From assembly GCF_019059575.1 (NCBI RefSeq), contig NW_024881858.1:134501-198500 (forward strand): a DNA stretch of 64,000 bases, in the 5' to 3' direction. A program made the position numbers and the translations under genes. The notes under the pieces are model-generated. The model was not told the DNA's origin. It saw only the letters and a list, made by a program, of their open reading frames with translations, and did no database searches. This DNA comes from Amphibalanus amphitrite. Lineage: Eukaryota; Arthropoda; Thecostraca; Balanomorpha; Balanidae. How positions within the stretch are numbered: position 1 is the stretch's first letter; the number at the start of each line of letters is the position of its first letter. This document shows positions 10,188 through 20,892 of this stretch, one piece after another.

Positions 10188-11730
10188 GTAGTAGTCGCTT
10201 CTCACTTCAGAGTACGCCTCAAGTTCCGCTTGAAGACGTCCGTGCTGAGCGTAGTCAGCCGTTCCGGCACACATAGCTGTGGGGCTCGGTACGCAAACTG
10301 ACGCCGTCCTGCCTCTGACCTGACACGAGGTAGATAAAAATGGCTGTCTTGTCGCGTGGGTCGGTCACGTAAACTAGACACTCTTCTAAAAAGTGAAACA
10401 AGTGTAGACATGTGTAAAAAGTGAATTTGTGCAGTGAATAGTGAAATCTGTGAACTGCGGTGTTCGTGCTGTGAGTGAGGCCCCCTCTGGCCTGCGGGAC
10501 GCACTAATCGTGCCTATACCCGCGGTCGAGACGCCTCCCTTCCCCTGCGCGCGCAATGTAAGTGGGCCAGACCTGTGCATGCACATTGCACATGTGAGCA
10601 GATGTTTTGCGGTCGGTGTTTTTTTTTATATAAATACATTTATTTGCCTTTAATTCAACTCTTTGTATTTTTAACCTAACTGATGGACATATAGGTATGG
10701 GCTGTAAAAGCTAATCTGGTTGGCGATCATGATTTATTCGAATTATCTGCGTGATCGTGCAACTGCCATGATTGTTATGGTAAATGTTCAGGAAATATTC
10801 GTCATACGGGCATGTTATACTTCTGGCTTGATGCGGTGCACAAAACCATGTTCCTACATGCCGGGGTATGTCTTAAGCACAGCACGAGCCGGGCAGTAAA
10901 ACTATGACCAAGAAACTGTCGGTGTCAAAATGCCATGTTATTTGATAGGCCGGGCAGGAAACAAAAGTTTACTGCCCGAGTTTACTGCCCAGGGCAATGA
11001 CCTCTAAACTACAGTTTATCGCATTAGTCCAGAGGTATAATTGACAGGGAATGTAGGTATAATTGACATCATTATTGCATGATATTTGCCGCGTAAAATT
11101 AGAAAACTAACATTTTTTGGTAAATATCTGCTCTGCTTATCAAGGGTTTTGAAATATTTTGTATTGGTTACAAAGCCGAAATTATGGTAAGATATAGGTA
11201 CGCCTATTAATCGAAATCCGTTATCGCTTGTTGTCTTATCTTCGTTTGATATGTCCACTGATACCTTGGGCCTAAGTTAATGCGTTTTTATTTGGCAGTT
11301 GTAGTCCTTTCCTCGAAACAAACATGTAAAATATGGAAAATATTATGTATTTAACGAACGTTTAGCCATAGGGCATATCAACAAAGTACGATTACATAAA
11401 TGAAGCAAAGATTCTTGCAAGAGCACTGGGAAAATTCACGTTTAATCACTAGGAATATCATACCTTCTTCTTGTTCTTATGTCGTGGCAAATCATTCAAG
11501 TATTATGTTCCTTGGATATCTAATTGTTGTGCCATTCTGAGTTGATATTTTCAGACACGATTCTTTTTGAAGTGAGGTATTTTGATGCATTTTCTTCTAT
11601 AAATTTCCTTTAAGGCTTTATCCACAGCAGTAGCGCAATCACTGTTAGGAAAATATGGACAAAACAATTGTATAAAAGTGTCACCAAAACCTGTCGAAAC
11701 TAACCTAGCTATGAGGCATGTAGGAAAAAT
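10188..11730. other. No convincing gene
   Basis: A GC-rich stretch at 10200-10580 with a good splice-donor-like GTAAGT near 10558 could be an exon, but it has no recognisable protein. The rest is AT-rich with no feature seen. Confidence 0.35.
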
Positions 11731-11733
11731 CTT

Positions 11734-11871
11734 ACTGACCTCAGCCGTACGAAATTATTTGGAAACTCGGCTTGCAAAATTTGACTCCGGCCCTCGTGCT
11801 TCGCACTCGGGCCTACGTCAATTTTGCAAACCTCGTTTCCAAATAATTTCGTCGGCCCGGTCAGTAATATA
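11734..11871. repeat. Fold-back repeat
   Basis: Imperfect inverted arms (CGAAATTATTTGGAAAC against GTTTCCAAATAATTTCG) flank a smaller hairpin, GCCCTCGTGCTTCGCACTCGGGC-like, at the centre. ACTGACC/GGTCAGT lies outside. It could be a fold-back MITE; no target duplication is evident. Confidence 0.6.
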
Positions 11872-12461
11872 TATTCTTCCACATGCGCATCATTTCTTGC
11901 TTCAAAGACTTTTATGCTGACGGTGCACGATAGGTATACCTACTGGGTATACCTACCTCATGCATTTACCACATCCATTCGAAAATATGCGCTCGGAACT
12001 GTCTCCAGTCAATAGTATTAATTACGTGACCGTAATAAATACTAATGATTCCAAAAACTTCCGAATGGATGTGGTGTACCTATGCATTCATTGATTATAC
12101 CGGGTGGCCCAAAAAAAACGTTCCCAACTTTGAAGATCTATATCTGTGGTTCTAACTCAGATAAGGGGCTGAAACTTTCACCACGCGTGCGTCATTTCAT
12201 TGCGCATCGGTATGCCAAATTATTTATCCGTACCGTCCTTCGCGTGGCAGCACTGCCATGTTGAACGAAATGCCACCTTTTTACTTTTTTTGCCGGATCT
12301 TAAAACATGATGAAATTTGGGTTGAACATACTAGGATGACAGTATCATTAATTTTTACTCGTGTAAGCGAAACCAGCACGTGCGTTACAAAATTCAAACA
12401 TTTTCCCCCTCATTTATGCCAATTGTTCAAATATTTCGCCAAGCTGGTGCTGACGGATGAG

Positions 12462-14025
12462 ATGCGTTTCACCATCAAGGCCTGTTTCGAACAGAAGGGA
12501 TGGCGCGGCGCTCGACTTGTTTCTGAGTTCCCCCACTTCAAGTGGACTAAACAGTCCATCAACCGGGTGATAAAAAAACTGGAACAGACTGGTTCTTGCG
12601 GAAGAAAACGAGGGAGTGGCCGTCCGAAAACAGCCCTGTCCGCAGATGAAAAGGGTAAAGTGGAAGCACTAGCTTGCTCGCAAGAAGAAAGGCCGGGACA
12701 ACATTTGAGCCAACGGAAGATAGCCAGAACTTTAGGAAAGTCGCGATCTTCTGTTCAACGTCACCTGAAGTCAAAAAACATGAAGGCGTTTAAGCGACTC
12801 ATCGTTCCACCTATGCCTGACAAAGTCAAACAAAAGCGCAAGTCTCGGGCAAGGCACCTGTACCAGAAGATAGGCAACGTTGAAGTTCAGAGCGTCGTGT
12901 TCACGGACGAAAAAGACTTCACCCTTGAAGTGCCCATCAACCCCCAAAACAATCGCGTTTACGGGAGCGGCAAGAAGAGTGAGGTGCCACCAACAAGACT
13001 GTACCATGAGAAGTCCAGGTTCTCGAAGAAAGTGATGGTAAGCGCTGGCGTGTCTTAAGGCCGTGTTACACTGCCGAATTTTGGTCACGACCCTGTCGCC
13101 GAATCACGTCGTGTAGGAAATCGGCGAACAGTTCAACGACAGAGGCGAACAGTTCGCCGACAGAGCCCGATTTGCAGAAAACGGGTGGGGGCCCCCCTAA
13201 TCGTGCGCGGGTCAAAGCTGATCCATGATTCGGCGAACATCGCGAATGAATGGCGAATCTGTTGCGAATAGTCGGCGATACCTTGGCAACAAGTCGGCGC
13301 ACGCAGCGACATGTCGGCGGCGACTCGGCAACTGTTTGGCGATCATGTTCGTTTATTATAAGTTCGGCGAACGGCCACGAAATTTTCATTTTTCATGAAA
13401 TATTCGTGGTGGTCGTGACGAACCGTAAAAGTCGCGCGGTGGACACCGACTGGTCTGCGAAATGCCAAGACATTGGAGGAAAGATCCCGAATCGGTCCGC
13501 GACATAGGATGACTTGCATATTCGTGCACATTCGTGTACCAAAATTCGGCAGTGTAACACGGGCTTTACAGTGGTAAAACGAAAATCTTCTTCTTAGAAA
13601 CCGAGAACGCCAAAGTGAACTCGGCTGCCTACATCCGCCTTCTGCAGGAAAATCTACTACCGGCCTGCAAGAAACTTCATCCATCGGGATTCATCCTTCA
13701 GCAGGACGGAGCCCCGTCACACACGAGCAAGGCAACGCAAGAGTGTCTGGCCAGACACTGCCGATTCATAACCAAGAGCGAGTGGCCACCGAACTCGCCG
13801 GATCTGAGTCCGCTCGAGTACCATGTCTGGGACGCGCTCTCCGAGCCGGTGTACCGTCAGCGGCGTGAGAAGTTCGCGACCATCGCCGAACTGAAGGCAG
13901 CTATCGTGGCTGCCTGGGAGGAGGTGTCGCTGACCACGATGAAGAAAAGCACCCGCCAGTGGAAGCCAAGGCTAAGGGCTGTGGTGCAGGCTGACGGTGG
14001 TCCCATCGCTCACCTTTTCAAATAA
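12462..14025 (+). pseudogene. Mariner-type transposase, split by a MITE (DD36E pattern)
   Basis: The enzyme would cut and paste the element. The N-terminal part (12462-13057; the frame is open from 12258) has a helix-turn-helix region with GRPKT-like linker, KSRSSVQRHL and the first catalytic Asp in FTDEKDF. The C-terminal part (13569-14025) has QQDGAPSH with the second Asp and PNSPDLSPLEYHVW with the acidic third residue. I count 36 residues between second Asp and Glu, the DD36E spacing reported for the Incomer group. The frame stops just after 13058 only because a Harbinger-like MITE sits at 13058-13565. Across the single TTA target the two halves join in frame, so the gene was open when hit. 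I chose the Met at 12462 because family-like sequence starts there. Confidence 0.9.
13058..13565. mobile_element. Harbinger-like MITE in the transposase
   Basis: TIRs of 28 bp begin AGGCCGTGTTACACTGCCGA (left) and AGCCCGTGTTACACTGCCGA (right, complemented), with one mismatch. The 3-bp target TTA is duplicated at 13055-13057 and 13566-13568. A 3-bp TWA target with GGCC-type ends fits PIF/Harbinger. There is no coding capacity. Confidence 0.85.
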
Positions 14026-14820
14026 ACACCAAGGCAAAAAAAGCATTTTGACATGACATGATGAAAACACGAATTATACGAAAAGTTATCGACTCACTTA
14101 CTAAAAAATCACACCATATAATGCTAATAAACCACCCATCAATAATATAAAGATTCAAAGGCTGTACCTATACAAGTTTTTAAGAAATATCGCTTTAAAG
14201 TTGGGAACGTTTTTTTTTTGGGCCACCCGGTATAACCCATCAGTATTTCGTTTCTTGTCAGCGCAAGCCTTTGAGCAATAACTGATGCCAGTCATGCCAG
14301 ATGCCCAATTTTAAGGTCCTTCCTAGGTCATTGGTTGACAAGTCAAAAGTCTAAAATGACAAAGTTGTCAAAATTGACAGGTCAATAACTCAAAAGTCGG
14401 GAAATGGGGACCTGTTAGAGCTTCTTAAAGTGAGGCTGTTATAAGGTTTTGCGAGGGTGCTGATCACGAATTTCAAGTTAACTTTTATCACAGATGATGT
14501 TTTCGTGCATTTAGTCCAGGTCGGGTCAGGTCAGGTCAGGTCACATGTTACGAGGGAACCAAAACTACTTCGTAAATTTGAAATTGTTTTAACGGACTTT
14601 CACTGGGTAGTGGGTAAAAGTTATTATTGGTCCCGGTACTCCGACTTGTATTGAAAAGTCTTCGATGGGGCACACATAGGTTTAAAACAGACAAAAATCA
14701 GGTAGCCATTTTTCGCAACACATCAATCGAATTTCTAAATATCCAGCACGTGATGCACAACTTGCCTATTCTCATATGTAAAACACAGCCAATAGGTACA
14801 CTTCCTCTTCCAAAGAAAAA

Positions 14821-15291
14821 CTACTGTTTTAGAGCACTGTCCCATATGGGGCTAAGCGAGAATTTACCCACGCCCTGGTTTAAAGACGGATTGCACACTC
14901 GAATTTCGATCGCTTCTCTAACCACACGGCGACCCCATGTCGGCTCCACAGCTGCAGTGCTGGCCTGCCTCGGGTCGAACTGCCGCCCACACTGTAGCCA
15001 GTGTTCGGCCAAGGGGGAACTGTCAGTCCTGCAATGCCTTAGATCCGCGGCGTGCTCCTTGAGCCGTACGTTCTTGGGGCGCCCTGTTTCACCAACGTAC
15101 GTTGCACCACACTCGCACGAGGTCTTGTACACCACCCCTTTCCTTAGCTCTTTGGGGACAGCATCCTTCGCCTTCACCAACCTCTCCCGCAGGGTCGGCC
15201 TCGAGCTATGTCCTATCCGGATGTTATGCGGCGCTAAAATCCGGCCTATTCTCTCGCTGGTACCCTTGACGTATGGAACACTGATATACAT
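14821..15291 (-). pseudogene. GIY-YIG endonuclease domain of a Penelope-like element, left arm
   Basis: The 157-codon frame ends the Penelope polyprotein. It shows GVVYKTSCECG then TYVGETGRP (the GIY-YIG core), RLKEHAADLRH, LAEHWLQCGRQFD, a conserved Glu in VVREAIEIRV, and the tail LSPIW. In this family the domain nicks target DNA for reverse-transcription priming. The RT domain is absent because the copy is 5'-truncated, so it cannot act alone. It mirrors 15361-15831 exactly at protein level. Confidence 0.9.
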
Positions 15292-15360
15292 GGGTCGCTG
15301 TCGTTCGATCATTCCGATCATACCGATCATTCCCAGCCGACCACCGAACGACAGCGACCC

Positions 15361-15831
15361 ATGTATATCAGTGTTCCATACGTCAAGGGTACCAGCGAGA
15401 GAATAGGCCGGATTTTAGCGCCGCATAACATCCGGATAGGACATAGCTCGAGGCCGACCCTGCGGGAGAGGTTGGTGAAGGCGAAGGATGCTGTCCCCAA
15501 AGAGCTAAGGAAAGGGGTGGTGTACAAGACCTCGTGCGAGTGTGGTGCAACGTACGTTGGTGAAACAGGGCGCCCCAAGAACGTACGGCTCAAGGAGCAC
15601 GCCGCGGATCTAAGGCATTGCAGGACTGACAGTTCCCCCTTGGCCGAACACTGGCTACAGTGTGGGCGGCAGTTCGACCCGAGGCAGGCCAGCACTGCAG
15701 CTGTGGAGCCGACATGGGGTCGCCGTGTGGTTAGAGAAGCGATCGAAATTCGAGTGTGCAATCCGTCTTTAAACCAGGGCGTGGGTAAATTCTCGCTTAG
15801 CCCCATATGGGACAGTGCTCTAAAACAGTAG
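15361..15831 (+). pseudogene. GIY-YIG endonuclease domain of a Penelope-like element, right arm
   Basis: Same protein as the left arm, read outward on the other strand: GVVYKTSCECG, TYVGETGRP, RLKEHAADL, LAEHWLQCG, VVREAIEI and LSPIW. The two copies start at the central spacer and diverge outward. Their identity argues for one recent event or for active gene conversion between palindrome arms. Truncated; no RT domain. Confidence 0.9.
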
Positions 15832-16957
15832 TTTTTCTTTGGAAGAGGAAGTGTACCTATTGGCTGTGTTTTACATATGAGAATAGGCAAGTTGTGCATC
15901 ACGTGCTGGATATTTAGAAATTCGATTGATGTGTTGCGAAAAATGGCTACCTGATTTTTGTCTGTTTTAAACCTATGTGTGCCCCATCGAAGACTTTTCA
16001 ATACAAGTCGGAGTACCGGGACCAATAATAACTTTTACCCACTACCCAGTGAAAGTCCGTTAAAACAATTTCAAATAAGCATTTACCTGGGTATTAACTA
16101 TTAAGACATGACTCTTCAGTCTTACTTCGTAAATGTTCAAACAGTTTGTAAATGCGAAATCAACTCCAAAATCTACCCTAGAAACATGTAGAACTCGAAG
16201 CAGTAAACTAAGGTCATCAAAGGTCAGTAACCTGACTGACCTTCACGTGACCTTGACACCCACTAGAATCCATGGGATCAACATCCTTTCACATGTTTGA
16301 TCGCTTAAAGCCACAAAAAAAGACAATAAACGCGCTCATAATGTGAGCCAAAATACGCTAAATCGCGATTCCAACCAAACATGGTCTCGGAAAACAGGTC
16401 ACAAGTCAAAGGCCTTTTTTGGGTCAGGGTCATAAAAATTTTAAGGGTAGGCGTAATATTGATAGTAACTCGAGGGTACTGAAAGTTTCGTCGCGAACAG
16501 CCGCTTTTTGCGCCCGTTATTTGCGAAAAAAAAAACTGAGAGTGGGGCGTCTGTTCGACACCCTCTTACAAGTGCGAAGGTTAAGGTCAGGCCGTTGACC
16601 AATGACGTCAAAAGTGAACCTCTGCAAGGTCCCAAAATGTCGCATGCCATGGGACCTTTCACTGGGTAATGAAGCTTATATGATCTACATAGTACTTTCT
16701 CCCAGCCCCCGTTCACGAGCTTCATAATTCCTTTACCGTGACGTCATCACGGCGCATTAATTTTCCTTCACCCATAGAAATGCATGCAAAGCATGGTGTG
16801 TTTCAGGCGGGCTAAGGAGAAATCTAAGGCCTACATGTGTTCAAAAGACGTACCACTAAGCCAATGGATTCTTCTCATTACGATAAATGGGGTTGAAATC
16901 GAAACATTCGGCCTATATTTATCTAAAATGGGCCAATCAAATGGTCCCTGCAACTCA

Positions 16958-17035
16958 TAATGAAGGATTTCCTCTGCGTTGAAAAATTTGTTTCAAGTGT
17001 TTTTTATCAGCGACAGGGGAAATCCTTCATAATTG
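16958..17035. repeat. Short inverted repeat
   Basis: ATAATGAAGGATTTCC near 16958 is complemented by GGAAATCCTTCAT near 17020. The flanking sequence has no gene. Confidence 0.5.
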
Positions 17036-17283
17036 CTACCAGATTACTACCATATTCCCTCGCATTTCTGTTGCGCATTGCCACACAAATAAGAGTTTTG
17101 TGAAGTTTATATTAATTTAATTGTCATATTTTGACTGATTTTGGCGATTTTCAATTATTTCAACGCAGCATGGATCAGATAGCCCTCATTGTTTGCTGAA
17201 GAATGTGGCTTTTGCTTGGTTATTTTCAAGTTATCTGTGATTTGGTGCGCCGTGATCGTAGCATTATACAAATTATATCAACT

Positions 17284-18291
17284 TTAACCCGCGCACCGAC
17301 GGGGGGGGGCGGATATCCGCCCCCCCCTGAGGTTTTTCGCGAATAGCGGGAAAACCGCGGCGCGTAGCGCCGCGAAATTTGGTATGACTATAACCTCATC
17401 AATTTTACACATGGTGTGCAAGTTTGAACCTCCTAACTTTTAAGGTCAGGTCACCAGGTCACTTTGAATGACCCAACCTCAAGTCACTTTTTTGCAACTT
17501 TGTCACCGTGCCAGAGCTACAGTAGATGTCGGAGGCCTTTGATAGTCGCAGGATATTATAAGGTCATTAGTAGCTACAATTTGTATATCTCGGAATTTTG
17601 ATGTCGGTGACCTAAGGTCAGGTCAATTTCGCGACCTCCCCATTGTAAGTCAATGGGGGAAAAATCAACTCCCTGTTTTTACCACTAAAACGGGTCGGAA
17701 TGTCCCCATATACCATATATGACTTCATATACGATCAACCTTCACTACCTTGAGGTCTGTTTTGCTGTTGGGCAGCTGTGAGGTCATGTGACGTCATCAA
17801 AGGTCACCAAAGGTTTTTGGCCAATAACTCCGTACAGGAACAAGATACAGACGCGTGGATGGTCTCATTGTGTTCAGCTCGTCAAGACGCGTCGAATGAT
17901 ATACATGATGACCTCGAGGTCACGTGACCTGAGGTCAACCTTTGACCTTGACCTTTCGAGGTCATCATATATATCATTCGATGCGGATTGACGAGAGGAT
18001 CACGATGATGCCCTTAGTTTGTTCCTATCTTGACTAATTCGAAAGTTATTCGAGAAAAACTCTCTCCATATCTAGCGCCGCCATTTTGACTTTTTCGACC
18101 CCTGTGACGTCATCTTTGACCTGACCTGAAAATGATCTTAGTAAAAATTGTAGATCTTGGCCGTGCGTATCCGATGCCGTTTACCGCTTGTCGCTATCTT
18201 GCTTCGTTCTCGAGATCTCAGGGGGGGGCGGTCATCCGCCCCCCCCCGTCGGTGCGAAGTTGGCGCAGACCCCCGTCGGTGCGCGGGTTAA
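17284..18291. mobile_element. Complete 1.0-kb TTAA-target element (family D)
   Basis: TTAA is duplicated at 17284-17287 and 18288-18291. The ends are CCCGCGCACCGACGGGGG and its complement, with a G-run just inside each. TTAA targets and CC-ends fit a non-autonomous piggyBac-like element (other TTAA-users such as Kolobok are possible). It is non-coding. By hand count about 18 AGGTCA/TGACCT half-sites occur, seven of them between 17908 and 17965. That cluster lies in a long imperfect hairpin (17889-17987) whose stem contains GAATGATATA / TATATCATTC. Confidence 0.88.
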
Positions 18292-19849
18292 AAATTGAAT
18301 CAACTTTTGAAGTGAAGTTCACATGAAAAACCAAAAGTTCAAGCATAATAATTGTTTAAACATAATGATGCAACATTTGTCTCCCAGATGGAACTTATAA
18401 TTCAATTGAAAACTGAAAATGGAAAAACAGAAGATGGATCTGCGGAGTTACTGAGATCACAAGGTGCTCTTGATTGTTGGTAATTGAAGATGTTGAGAGA
18501 ACTTGTGAATCTGCATACCAGTCCTGACTTGCTTGATTGTTTAAAACTATTTTAATTCTCATTATTGTGTAATGTGTAGTGACTGTGCACATTGCGCAGC
18601 ACATGTGCGCAGAAATGTGCAGGTGGCTGGTAGGTGGGTTAAACTTCGGAGATGCGAATTTGGATATCAGTTATAAAATTAATGGTTATGCCTTGTCGAG
18701 TAAGCTCTGCTGTTTTTTTTTTTTGTAATTGTTTTTTTTATAATTGTAACCTAGGTACAATGCTGTTAGTTCATTTTTAATAAAATGCCCGACCAGAATT
18801 TGCACTTGTTCATGTCCGACCAGAATTTGCACAATGGCTAAGTTTGGGGTATTTATTCAACCCTGACTGCTCAAGTTTTTCAAAGGCACATGACACAGCA
18901 TGGCTAGATCAGCTGGTACCTACTTGTTGACTATTTTTGTTTTTGGTGGTGATGTGTTTGCTGTTTGTCTTTTGCAAGGTGGTCAATGAAATAAAATAAT
19001 GCATTATTTTGGAATGTTTCCTTGACAGAAGCCAGGAGCCGGATTGATGTGTGCTGGTGAATGAGATGGTTCAAAAGCATTATCTGATGTTTTTCAATGT
19101 GGATAAGCCATAACATCCCTTTCATACGCTGAAGTTTTAATAGCTTCTCAGTCTCATTTTCATTCTCATTTTCAGTCTCAGTCTCATTCTCAGTCATTTT
19201 CCTGAAATATTGGTGTAGATAAGAGATATCAGTACCTTCTCAGAGGTACCTGCCTTCTGCTGGATGAATATTTAATTGGTTGGACGAAATGGACAGGTAG
19301 CCTTATGATAATGTAATGTGAAATCTTATTTCTATAAAACTTTGAAAATGAAGTTCTAATTATTCATATGTGCATACATTTTTGATGACTAAGAAAGTTT
19401 TCCACAAGAGTAGAAAATGTGGGAAAGTCTATCAAATGACACATTCTGAAGGCTCAATGCTGACAGAGTGCTGCCTCAAAGAATAACTGACTTGCTGGGT
19501 TACGAATATTTCTTTATTTTAATTTTCAAATGTAATGTACAATGCATTGCAGTGAAATAACAAAATAGTGCAGTAAAATAGTATTGGCGACGATCAAACA
19601 ACACGTGCGCCATTGATGTCTGCAAAAATTGCTACCAGGTTGCTACCAAATTCGTGACGTAACTACGGCGCCTTTATTTCCCTAGTGAACCAACCTGAGT
19701 AGTAAAGTAATCTTGCTATCTCCTACCTAGAGGCCTCACAACTTGTATGTAGTTATCTCGTATTTTCCTGAAGGTTGCGGTCACGCAACCTCACGATTAT
19801 TAATCAATGGGGAACTATGAAAACTGTTATTTTGGCGCCGGGAGCCGTC
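18292..19849. other. No gene recognised; microsatellite inside
   Basis: AT-rich sequence with a (CTCATTTT/CAGTCT) simple repeat at about 19146-19197. No domain or terminal repeat is seen. Confidence 0.5.
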
Positions 19850-19852
19850 TAA

Positions 19853-20280
19853 AGGCCGCCCCACACTGGAACTCGCATGCGGGTTGCGAGTTTGCGGGTT
19901 TTGAGTTTGCGGACATAATGCTAATTCATAGAGTGATTAGATCGCTCCCTTATGGTAACTTCATGAATGCAGTGAAGCCAGTGCACCTTCAGAAACTTAC
20001 ATATAGTCGCAATAGGCAACGCAACGAACCAAAATTCGACTCTAACGAAAAACCCGCAAACCTCGCAGAACTCGCAGACCTCGCAGCGAGGAAATTCGAA
20101 AGTTGACTCAAAACCAACTTTTGGAACGCGATGCAAGGTCGCTCGCAAGCTAAAAACATGCACACTCGCCTGTTAGATGGTAGTGTGGGTCACTCAGCTT
20201 AGATTGTATTGTTTGATTTTGAAGAAACCCGAAAACCCAAAATTCGCAACCCGCATGCGAGGTCCAGTGTGGGGCGGCCT
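19853..20280. mobile_element. Harbinger-like MITE
   Basis: TIRs of about 38 bp begin AGGCCGCCCCACACTGGA, continuing to CATGCGGGTTGCGA. The 3-bp target TAA is duplicated at 19850-19852 and 20281-20283. The internal sequence contains additional CGCAAACTCGCAGA-type repeats. The AGGCC start and TWA target are shared with the MITE at 13058-13565, but the rest of the TIR differs. Confidence 0.85.
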
Positions 20281-20329
20281 TAAAGCTGTCTCAAGCGCAT
20301 TAATTCGTGATATTATACAATCTTTGCGA

Positions 20330-20892
20330 GCCCCAGCATTTCCTTTTGCATTCTTGATCTTAGGCGACTTCATTTATGACGTCACTAAAGTCACAGGAGT
20401 TTTCACCAAAAAGTCCCGATCAAATTGAGCTAGCGAGTCGGGAAGCCACCAAAGGACTTGTGAGGACCTACCGAATCGAATAAGCGATATGACCTCCTTG
20501 GGCCAGCTTCGTGGACTGAGTGGCTCTGCCCTGATCATGACCTGAAGTGAACACCTTAAATTGACCTCAACAAAAACAAAGCGTATATTATTCGATGCGC
20601 TTGAGCATGCAAAACTCGATGGTGCCATTACCTTGGCTCTGTATCCACTACGGTGAAGTTGTTTACCAAAAACCGATCCCGCGACTTGGAGCACTTATAC
20701 TGACCTCAGAGTTTGGTTGACCTGAGACATTCAACTCGGGCACCAGCTGCTGCATCTCATACGATGCACGCGCTCAGTTTTATCCGCAAGGCGCTAGCTC
20801 AATTAGGGGCGAAAAGACGGAGAGGGGTCGTAATCGCCCCCCCCCCTCGGCCGGGGTATATGCAGAAAACCCAAAAGTCCGTTGAGGGTTAA
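20330..20892. mobile_element. TTAA-element remnant, right end
   Basis: The right end reads a run of C, then CGGCCGGGG and a terminal TTAA at 20889-20892. The interior has GGTCA/TGACC motifs and GTATATTATTCGATGCGC near 20582, close to the shared core of the other TTAA families. No left terminus was identified. Confidence 0.55.

Larger units (their letters stand above)
12098..14232 (+). mobile_element. Tc1/mariner-superfamily transposon
   Basis: Terminal inverted repeats of about 35 bp (TACCGGGTGGCCCAAAAAAA at the left, its complement at the right) flank a transposase gene. TA dinucleotides lie immediately outside (12096-12097 and 14233-14234), as expected for Tc1/mariner insertion. A 508-bp MITE is inserted in the transposase. 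The right TIR has a longer A/T run than the left. Confidence 0.93.
14578..16122. mobile_element. Penelope-like retroelement: head-to-head inverted dimer
   Basis: Two 731-bp arms, 14577-15307 and 15345-16075, read as essentially perfect reverse complements around a 37-nt spacer made of CCGATCAT-like repeats. Each arm holds the same 5'-truncated 3' end of a Penelope-like element with its GIY-YIG domain. A 12-bp direct repeat TACTTCGTAAAT flanks the whole (14566-14577 and 16123-16134). The host element continues on both sides, so the pair behaved as one insertion. A 47-nt tail (16076-16122) is present only on the right. No reverse transcriptase domain remains. Confidence 0.88.
14250..16530 (-). 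mobile_element. TTAA family A copy, reverse orientation, interrupted
   Basis: Sequence on both sides of the Penelope-like insertion matches, in reverse, the element at 43157-44015 (dense GGTCAGGTCA, the CATGTTACGA stretch, the AAACATGTAGAACTCG stretch and the GCTTTTTGCGC end). Both termini are decayed and no TTAA pair remains. Confidence 0.65.

Noticed and set aside
10441-10653. Possible first exon with GTAAGT splice donor near 10558
   Set aside because: No recognisable protein or acceptor partner; a single donor-like site is weak evidence.
19146-19197. Frame encoding a Thr/Glu/Asn-rich peptide
   Set aside because: It is a microsatellite read on the minus strand.
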